NCBI GenBank assembly: GCA_023266715.1
Contig: JAHFPK010000133.1
Location: forward strand, 1-7,551
Direction of reading: 5' to 3'
Length of the DNA stretch: 7,551 nt
Source of the DNA: Hyphomicrobiales bacterium
Lineage (GTDB): Bacteria > Pseudomonadota > Alphaproteobacteria > Rhizobiales > Aestuariivirgaceae
In this document: positions 1-5,103 of the stretch, in pieces
Layout: each line of letters starts with the position of its first letter
Numbering within the stretch: the stretch's first letter is position 1
Program-made: the position numbers and the translations under genes
The notes under the pieces: model-generated
The model's database searches: none
Told to the model about the DNA's origin: nothing
The model's input: only the letters and a program-made list of their open reading frames with translations

Positions 1-1328
1 CCCAGCTTGCGTGGCCCGCTCTCAATCTTGATCTGCCGTGGACGACATTCGGTCACTTGCGCCCGCTGCATACATCGGCGGTCGTTTTCGCCTTCGGCGG
101 AAACGCTCTGCTGGCAACCAGTTTTTTTGTCGTGCAACGCACCTGCCGCACACGACTTGCTTTCGGCAATCTCGCCTGGTTCGTGTTTTGGGGTTACCAG
201 ATATTTATCGTATTTGCCGCCACAGGTTATATTCTCGGTATTACTGAGTCGCGCGAATATGCGGAACCGGAATGGTATGTCGATCTTTGGCTGACCATCG
301 TCTGGGTCGCCTATTTCATGGTGTTTTTTGGCACCCTGCTGAAGCGCAAAGAGCCCCATATCTACGTTGCAAACTGGTTCTATCTTTCATTCATCGTCAC
401 GATAGCCATGTTGCATATCATCAACAACCTATCGGTGCCGGTGTCATTTCTCGGCTCCAAGAGCTATTCCCTGTTTTCGGGCGTTCAGGATGCGCTGGTC
501 CAATGGTGGTACGGTCATAATGCCGTTGGCTTCTTCCTTACGGCGGGCTTTCTCGGCATGATGTATTATTTCGTGCCAAAGCGGGCAGGGCGTCCTGTCT
601 ATTCTTACCGTCTGTCAATTGTCCATTTTTGGTCAATCATCTTCCTCTATATCTGGGCTGGTCCGCATCATTTGCACTACACGGCACTTCCCGATTGGGC
701 GCAAACGCTCGGCATGGTGTTTTCGGTCATGCTGTGGATGCCGTCCTGGGGTGGCATGATCAACGGGCTCATGACGCTCTCTGGCGCCTGGGACAAGCTG
801 CGCACGGATCCCGTGCTGCGCATGATGGTGGTGTCTGTCGCCTTCTACGGCATGTCAACCTTTGAAGGACCGGTCATGTCTATCAAGTCAGTGAACTCGC
901 TCAGTCATTATACAGACTGGACCATCGGCCACGTGCATTCCGGAGCGCTTGGCTGGGTAGGTATGATCAGCATGGCCGCAGCGTATGATCTCGTGCCGAA
1001 ACTTTGGAAAAAACCTGGCCTCTTCAGCGACCGGCTGGTGAGCTGGCATTTCTGGCTCGCAACCCTTGGCATCGTGCTTTACGCATCATCCATGTGGGTG
1101 TCCGGAATCATGCAGGGCCTGATGTGGCGCGAGTACGACGATCAAGGATTCCTTGTTTACTCGTTCGTCGAGTCGGTTGCTGCCATGCACCCCTACTATG
1201 TTATCCGTATGCTGGGTGGCCTGCTCTTCCTCCTTGGCGCGTTGATCATGGTTTATAATCTCGTTCGCACCGTGCGCGGCGGCCAGCGTTCCGAAAATGC
1301 CGCTGACGTGCCAGTCCTTGCGGTGTGA
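1..1328 (+). CDS. ccoN: cbb3-type cytochrome c oxidase catalytic subunit I, CcoN (5' partial)
   Basis: Catalytic haem-copper subunit of cbb3 oxidase in the inner membrane; reduces O2 to water and pumps protons. The frame is open from the left edge (first whole codon at base 3) to TGA 1326-1328, giving 441 residues. Full-length CcoN is about 540, so roughly 100 N-terminal residues are missing; the TTG at 57 is internal, not the start. All expected metal ligands lie in the visible part. The low-spin haem b His is in RPLHTSAV (His codon 69-71), and the CuB ligands are His 516-518 in YGHNAV and the His pair 666-671 in GPHHLHY. The Tyr six residues before that pair (648-650) fits the family's Tyr-His crosslink. 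The GHVHSG motif (His 930-932 and 936-938) serves haem b3 and haem b, and the conserved Glu of FEGPVMS is at 864-866. About eleven hydrophobic segments are visible. First gene of the operon; ccoO starts 2 bases later. Nothing looks broken. Ligand roles come from the known cbb3 structure. Confidence 0.97.
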   Translation, partial: QLAWPALNLDLPWTTFGHLRPLHTSAVVFAFGGNALLATSFFVVQRTCRTRLAFGNLAWFVFWGYQIFIVFAATGYILGITESREYAEPEWYVDLWLTIVWVAYFMVFFGTLLKRKEPHIYVANWFYLSFIVTIAMLHIINNLSVPVSFLGSKSYSLFSGVQDALVQWWYGHNAVGFFLTAGFLGMMYYFVPKRAGRPVYSYRLSIVHFWSIIFLYIWAGPHHLHYTALPDWAQTLGMVFSVMLWMPSWGGMINGLMTLSGAWDKLRTDPVLRMMVVSVAFYGMSTFEGPVMSIKSVNSLSHYTDWTIGHVHSGALGWVGMISMAAAYDLVPKLWKKPGLFSDRLVSWHFWLATLGIVLYASSMWVSGIMQGLMWREYDDQGFLVYSFVESVAAMHPYYVIRMLGGLLFLLGALIMVYNLVRTVRGGQRSENAADVPVLAV

Positions 1329-1330
1329 TC

Positions 1331-2071
1331 ATGGAAAAAGCTTCAATGTTTAATCACGCAACTGTCGAACGTAATGCTACAGTCCTCCTGATTCTTGGTT
1401 TCCTCACCGTTGCCGTCGGCGGTATTGTTGAAATCGTGCCGCTGTTTTACTTGCAGAATACGATCGAAAAAGTGGAGGGCATGCGGCCCTATACGCCGTT
1501 GGAGCTCGTGGGTCGTAACATCTATATTCGTGAAGGCTGCTATGTCTGCCACAGCCAGATGATCCGTCCATTCCGCGATGAAACTGAGCGTTATGGGCAC
1601 TACAGTCTTGCCGCCGAATCGATGTTTGACCATCCCTTTCAGTGGGGTTCGAAGCGAACGGGCCCTGACCTTGCCCGCGTCGGCAACAAATATTCCGATG
1701 ACTGGCATCGCGAGCATCTGGCCGACCCACGCTCGGTTGTGCCGGAGTCCATCATGCCAGGTTATCCATTCCTGATGCAGGCGGAACTCGACACGAAGTA
1801 CATTGGTGATCACCTGCGGGCCAACCAGATTGTAGGCGTGCCATATACGGACGAAATGATCGCAACAGCACAAGCTGATATGACAGCGCAGGCTAGCGAT
1901 ACGGGCGAGGGCGCCGACGATCTCGTCAAGCGTTATCCCAAGGCCCAAGTGCGGGACTTCGATGGCCAACCCGGCAAGCTCACGGAGATGGATGCGCTTG
2001 TCGCCTACCTCCAGATGTTGGGCACGCTTGTTGATTTCTCCACATTCAAAGCAGAAACAGAATCCAGGTGA
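1331..2071 (+). CDS. ccoO: cbb3-type cytochrome c oxidase monohaem subunit II, CcoO
   Basis: Membrane-anchored c-type cytochrome that carries electrons to the CcoN haem b. From the ATG at 1331 it is 246 residues, the usual length. One N-terminal membrane anchor spans about residues 17-41 (LLILGFLTVAVGGIVEI). A single haem c motif follows in the family signature REGCYVCHSQMIRPFRD (Cys70, Cys73, His74). Met142 in ESIMPGYPF is the likely distal iron ligand, and QWGSKRTGPDLARVG near residue 110 is strongly family-typical. Start choice is uncertain: a GTG at 1325 would overlap the ccoN stop by 4 bases (GTGA), and another ATG lies at 1346. None has a clear Shine-Dalgarno sequence; I prefer ATG 1331 as the first ATG after the ccoN stop. 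The gene sits 2 bases after ccoN and 4 before ccoQ, so it is probably co-translated with them. Confidence 0.97.
   Translation: MEKASMFNHATVERNATVLLILGFLTVAVGGIVEIVPLFYLQNTIEKVEGMRPYTPLELVGRNIYIREGCYVCHSQMIRPFRDETERYGHYSLAAESMFDHPFQWGSKRTGPDLARVGNKYSDDWHREHLADPRSVVPESIMPGYPFLMQAELDTKYIGDHLRANQIVGVPYTDEMIATAQADMTAQASDTGEGADDLVKRYPKAQVRDFDGQPGKLTEMDALVAYLQMLGTLVDFSTFKAETESR
2066..2071 (+). promoter_or_regulatory. Ribosome binding site of ccoQ
   Basis: AGGTGA ends exactly at the last base of the ccoO stop codon, four bases before ATG 2076. It decides the ccoQ start, since the frame stays open upstream into ccoO, and places the site where a terminating ccoO ribosome would sit. Confidence 0.55.
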
Positions 2072-2075
2072 CGAG

Positions 2076-2237
2076 ATGAGTACTTATGAAACTATGCGTC
2101 ACTTCGCCGACAGCTGGGGGCTCCTGGTCCTCGCACTTATCTTCCTGTTTGTAATCGCGTTCGTTTTCCGTTCAGGATCACAATCACAATACGACCACGC
2201 CGCCCGCATTCCACTTGACGATGACACCAAGGTTTGA
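2076..2237 (+). CDS. ccoQ: cbb3-type oxidase small subunit CcoQ (FixQ family)
   Basis: Small single-span membrane protein of 53 residues, the normal size for CcoQ, which in studied species stabilises or modulates the cbb3 complex and is not catalytic. It opens with MSTYETMRHFADSWG, has one hydrophobic segment at about residues 15-31 (LLVLALIFLFVIAFVF), then a short polar tail with an acidic LDDDTK end. The Y-x-x-(M/L)-R-x-F-A-D-S-W-G start is typical of alphaproteobacterial FixQ. The start at 2076 is supported by AGGTGA at 2066-2071, four bases upstream and overlapping the ccoO stop, which implies translational coupling. It lies between ccoO and ccoP, the expected place. A longer reading of this frame that begins inside ccoO is an artefact. 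Confidence 0.93.
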   Translation: MSTYETMRHFADSWGLLVLALIFLFVIAFVFRSGSQSQYDHAARIPLDDDTKV

Positions 2238-2243
2238 TCCAAC

Positions 2244-3125
2244 ATGGCACTGCGCAAAAAAGACGAAATTTCGGGCACTGAAACCACTGGCCACGAATGG
2301 GATGGTATCACAGAGCTTGATACACCCATGCCTCGTTGGTGGCTATGGACCTACTATGCGTGCATAGCTTTTGCATTGGGCTATGTGATCGCCTATCCCG
2401 CGTGGCCGCTGGTCCGCGGAGCAACGCCCGGTTTGCTGGGTTACTCCAGCCGTGTGGAATTGCTGAAGGAGGTAGATACCGCGCACGCCGCCCAGTCGGC
2501 CCAACTCGATAAGGTGAAAGCACTTTCGCTCGAAGATATCCGAAAGGACGCTGATCTTTTGCAATTTGCCGTAGCTGGTGGCCGGGCAGCGTTTCGCATC
2601 AACTGCAGCCAATGCCACGGTTCGGGTGCGGCAGGTGGCAAGGGTTATCCGAACCTCAATGACGACGACTGGTTGTGGGGCGGCACATTGGACCAAATCC
2701 ATACGACAGTTCAGCACGGCGTCCGCTACATTGCCGATCCGGAGACGCGACAATCCCCGATGCCGGCCTTTGGTGCAGACGCCATCCTGAACCCGGAACA
2801 AATAGACGATGTGGCCGACTATGTTTTGAAACTTTCCGGTCAGGCCTCTGACCCTGACGCACCGCTGCGTGGTGCTACTGTCTATGCAGAAAACTGCGCG
2901 GCCTGCCACGGTGATGCCGGTGAGGGCAAGCAGGAGTTCGGTGGGCCGCGCCTGACCGATGCGATAACGCTTTATGTGTCGGACAAGGCTAGCATTGTTG
3001 CCCAAATCAACAAACCGCGGCAGGGTGTGATGCCTGCATGGAGTTCGCGTCTTGACGAGGCGACGATCAAACAGCTCGCCGTCTACGTTCATTCGCTTGG
3101 CGGCGGTGAAATGCCAGTGCCCTGA
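2244..3125 (+). CDS. ccoP: cbb3-type cytochrome c oxidase dihaem subunit III, CcoP
   Basis: Membrane-anchored dihaem cytochrome c, the entry point for electrons from the soluble or membrane cytochrome c donor. Length 293 residues, normal for the family. The cytoplasmic N-terminus carries the CcoP signature HEWDGI-ELDTPMPRWWLWTYY. One membrane segment spans about 33-54, ending in AYPAWPL. Two periplasmic cytochrome c domains follow. The first has CSQCH (Cys121, Cys124, His125) with likely distal Met173 in QSPMPAFG; the second has CAACH (Cys218, Cys221, His222) with likely distal Met263 in GVMPAW. GKGYPNLNDDDWLWGG between them is diagnostic of CcoP. ATG 2244 lies 6 bases after the ccoQ stop; an AAGG at 2229-2232 inside ccoQ is a weak, rather distant ribosome site. 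ccoG follows after one base. All haem residues are intact. Confidence 0.97.
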   Translation: MALRKKDEISGTETTGHEWDGITELDTPMPRWWLWTYYACIAFALGYVIAYPAWPLVRGATPGLLGYSSRVELLKEVDTAHAAQSAQLDKVKALSLEDIRKDADLLQFAVAGGRAAFRINCSQCHGSGAAGGKGYPNLNDDDWLWGGTLDQIHTTVQHGVRYIADPETRQSPMPAFGADAILNPEQIDDVADYVLKLSGQASDPDAPLRGATVYAENCAACHGDAGEGKQEFGGPRLTDAITLYVSDKASIVAQINKPRQGVMPAWSSRLDEATIKQLAVYVHSLGGGEMPVP

Positions 3126-3126
3126 A

Positions 3127-4632
3127 ATGATCGGGATCATCAACACAGTTGAGACGATCGACGCCGTTCCGCACAATAGCGCGGCGCGGCGTTCGCTCTA
3201 TGCGGCACGTGTGAAAATCCACCCCAAGCGGGGCGCCGGCTACTTCCGCAATCTGAAATGGCTGGTCATGGCCGTGACCCTTGGCATCTATTACATTACA
3301 CCATGGTTGCGCTGGGACCGCGGTGCCTACGCTCCCGATCAAGCGGTGCTTGTTGATCTGGCCCATCGACGTTTCTATTTCTTCTTTATCGAGATATGGC
3401 CGCAGGAATTTTACTATGTGGCAGGCCTCCTCATCATGGCTGGCATTGGACTCTTTCTTGTGACCTCGACCGTGGGGCGAGCATGGTGCGGATATACCTG
3501 CCCGCAAACAGTTTGGACTGATCTTTTCCTTGTTGTCGAACGCTGGGTTGAAGGCGACCGAAATGCCCGTATCAAGCTTGATGCAGCACCTTGGAGCCTC
3601 CGCAAGCTCTGGAAGCGAATCGTCAAGAATATACTTTGGCTATTTATTGCCGTCGGCACTGGCGGCGCGTGGATATTCTATTTCGCTGATGCGCCCACGC
3701 TTGCCCATCAATTTTTCACCTTCCAGGCGCCGGTTGTGGCTTACGCGACCGTCGCCCTGTTGACGGCCACAACTTTCGTTTTTGCGGGTTACCTGCGTGA
3801 ACAGGTTTGCACTTACATGTGTCCGTGGCCGCGCATACAGGCGGCAATGCTCGATGAAGATTCGCTTGTCGTCACCTATAATGACTGGCGTGGAGAACCG
3901 CGCTCGCGCCATCAAAAAAAAGCTGAGGTGGCGGGCGAGAAGGTGGGTGATTGCGTGGACTGCAATGCCTGCGTAGCGGTTTGTCCTGCCGGCATTGATA
4001 TCCGCGATGGGCAGCAGCTGGAATGCATCACCTGTGCCCTATGCATAGATGCCTGCGGCAGTGTGATGGAAAAAGTGGGAAAGCCCAGAGGTCTGATCTC
4101 TTATTCCACATTGAGGACGTATGACGCCCATAAGGCTGGCCGCCCGGCTGTCATCGGGTGGCGGTCGTTCCTGCGTCCGAGGACGTTTATCTATTCGGTC
4201 GCATGGCTTGCCATTGGCCTTGTCATGCTCTTTGCGCTCTTGCAGCGCGATCGGCTTGATATCACCGTTCTGAATGACCGTAATCCTCTATTCGTTCAGC
4301 TCTCTGATGGCAGCATCCGCAATGGCTTCACAATCAAGATTCTGAATATGGAGCAGCAGCCCCGCAGCTTCATCTTGAGCCTTGATGGAATGCCCGGTGC
4401 ACTAATGACAATGACTGGCGTTGATAAGGAACCCGCGCGTGATCTCAACATTGATGTTGAGGCCGATAAGCTGCGGGCCGTGAAGGTTTATGTCACTGTT
4501 GCCCCGCAATCAATCAGCAGCGAGCAAACGCCTTTCACGTTCAAGGTCGCGGAGAAAAGTACAGGGGATGGGCAAGAAACGCGAAACCACCCTACCATCT
4601 TCCATTCCCCGGCAAAGGAAAAAACGCCATGA
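3127..4632 (+). CDS. ccoG: cytochrome oxidase accessory protein CcoG (FixG/RdxA), membrane iron-sulphur protein
   Basis: Polyferredoxin-like inner-membrane protein needed for cbb3 assembly; family members are proposed to reduce Cu(II) to Cu(I) for the copper delivered to CcoN. From ATG 3127 it has 501 residues, normal size. Membrane segments lie near 43-60, 95-115, 168-188, 200-222 and 353-373. Two membrane Cys pairs are seen: CGYTCP (Cys121, Cys125) and CTYMCP (Cys228, Cys232). A cytoplasmic two-[4Fe-4S] ferredoxin domain has Cys276, 279, 282, 286 and Cys300, 303, 306, 310. The C-terminal 380-480 looks like the Ig-like FixG C-terminal domain. The frame extends 25 codons upstream inside ccoP, but ATG 3127 is one base after the ccoP stop and matches family starts. 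No strong Shine-Dalgarno is visible, so coupling to ccoP is likely. The last four bases overlap ccoH. Two oddities are listed as findings: a small palindrome over the start codon and an A8 tract just before the ferredoxin domain. Confidence 0.96.
   Translation: MIGIINTVETIDAVPHNSAARRSLYAARVKIHPKRGAGYFRNLKWLVMAVTLGIYYITPWLRWDRGAYAPDQAVLVDLAHRRFYFFFIEIWPQEFYYVAGLLIMAGIGLFLVTSTVGRAWCGYTCPQTVWTDLFLVVERWVEGDRNARIKLDAAPWSLRKLWKRIVKNILWLFIAVGTGGAWIFYFADAPTLAHQFFTFQAPVVAYATVALLTATTFVFAGYLREQVCTYMCPWPRIQAAMLDEDSLVVTYNDWRGEPRSRHQKKAEVAGEKVGDCVDCNACVAVCPAGIDIRDGQQLECITCALCIDACGSVMEKVGKPRGLISYSTLRTYDAHKAGRPAVIGWRSFLRPRTFIYSVAWLAIGLVMLFALLQRDRLDITVLNDRNPLFVQLSDGSIRNGFTIKILNMEQQPRSFILSLDGMPGALMTMTGVDKEPARDLNIDVEADKLRAVKVYVTVAPQSISSEQTPFTFKVAEKSTGDGQETRNHPTIFHSPAKEKTP
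4614..4619 (+). promoter_or_regulatory. Ribosome binding site of ccoH
   Basis: AAAGGA inside the 3' end of ccoG, nine bases before ATG 4629. It supports the start that overlaps the ccoG stop rather than the later in-frame ATG at 4656. Confidence 0.6.
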
Positions 4633-5093
4633 CACGCACGTTCACCGGTTGGCATATGGCCACCATTACGATTTCATTCTTTGCCATCATCATTGGGGTT
4701 AATTTGGTTTTGGCCGTTTTGGCAAACTCAAGCTGGACCGGCCTTGTGGTGGCCAACAGCTACGTCGCCAGCCAAACCTTTAACCGGGATGCCGCAGAGG
4801 CCAGGCTGCAGCAAGCGGCCGGTTGGCAGTTGAAACTCACGGTGAAGCGCGATTTCGCACAAATGTCCGTCCTTGATCGTGATAACCAGCCACTGACCGG
4901 CCTTGACTTGCGTGCAATCCTGCAACGTCCAACGGACGAGGCGGGAGACCAGAACCTTAAGCTTCAGGATAGGGGAGCGGGCGTCTATCTGGCTCAGGCG
5001 CCGATTGGCCGGGGTGTCTGGATTGCCGATATTACGGTGGAAGGTTCCGATCGCAAACCGGTGCGTTTCGTGCAGCGTATTTTTGTGGAGTAG
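4629..5093 (+). CDS. ccoH: cbb3 oxidase assembly protein CcoH (FixH family)
   Basis: Small membrane assembly factor of 154 residues; in studied bacteria CcoH binds the maturing oxidase, probably through CcoN, and is needed for its stability. One membrane segment at about residues 11-32 (ATITISFFAIIIGVNLVLAV) is followed by a periplasmic domain. The conserved FixH stretch LVVANSYVASQTFN lies at about 39-52, and the C-terminus (GVWIADITVEG ... VRFVQRIFVE) is family-typical. No cofactor motif or cysteine is present. ATG 4629 overlaps the ccoG stop in ATGA and has AAAGGA at 4614-4619, a good ribosome site nine bases away, so the start is secure. ccoI begins 10 bases after the TAG stop. Confidence 0.94.
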   Translation: MTRTFTGWHMATITISFFAIIIGVNLVLAVLANSSWTGLVVANSYVASQTFNRDAAEARLQQAAGWQLKLTVKRDFAQMSVLDRDNQPLTGLDLRAILQRPTDEAGDQNLKLQDRGAGVYLAQAPIGRGVWIADITVEGSDRKPVRFVQRIFVE

Positions 5094-5103
5094 GGCGCTT
5101 GCC

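Noticed and set aside
7..294. 95-residue + strand frame at the left edge
   Set aside because: It is a shifted reading of ccoN, whose own frame (third base onward) contains the haem and copper ligands and is open to the window edge.
1343..1969. 208-residue open frame on the minus strand opposite ccoO
   Set aside because: Its codons are in register with the ccoO codons, so it stays open only because ccoO rarely uses TTA, CTA and TCA. The protein matches nothing I recognise and ccoO is unmistakable.
2343..3176. 277-residue open frame on the minus strand opposite ccoP
   Set aside because: Again in codon register with the sense gene ccoP; the translation has no recognisable domain and it runs across the ccoP/ccoG junction.
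3948..4065. Two-[4Fe-4S] cluster motifs as a separate ferredoxin or nitrogen-fixation gene
   Set aside because: They are an internal domain of CcoG. The fix names come from symbiotic rhizobia, and the same genes serve ordinary low-oxygen respiration, so they do not indicate nitrogen fixation.
4873..4886. Fnr/FixK-like site TTGAT-CGTG-ATAAC inside ccoH
   Set aside because: Only the left half matches TTGAT-N4-ATCAA, and it lies inside a coding region with no start site it could sensibly control. The true oxygen-responsive site is expected upstream of ccoN, outside the window.
4903..5103. N-terminal extension of the ccoI frame back into ccoH
   Set aside because: The extra 67 residues overlap ccoH and are not FixI-like. 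ATG 5104 has a ribosome site and gives the typical MxxCC start.
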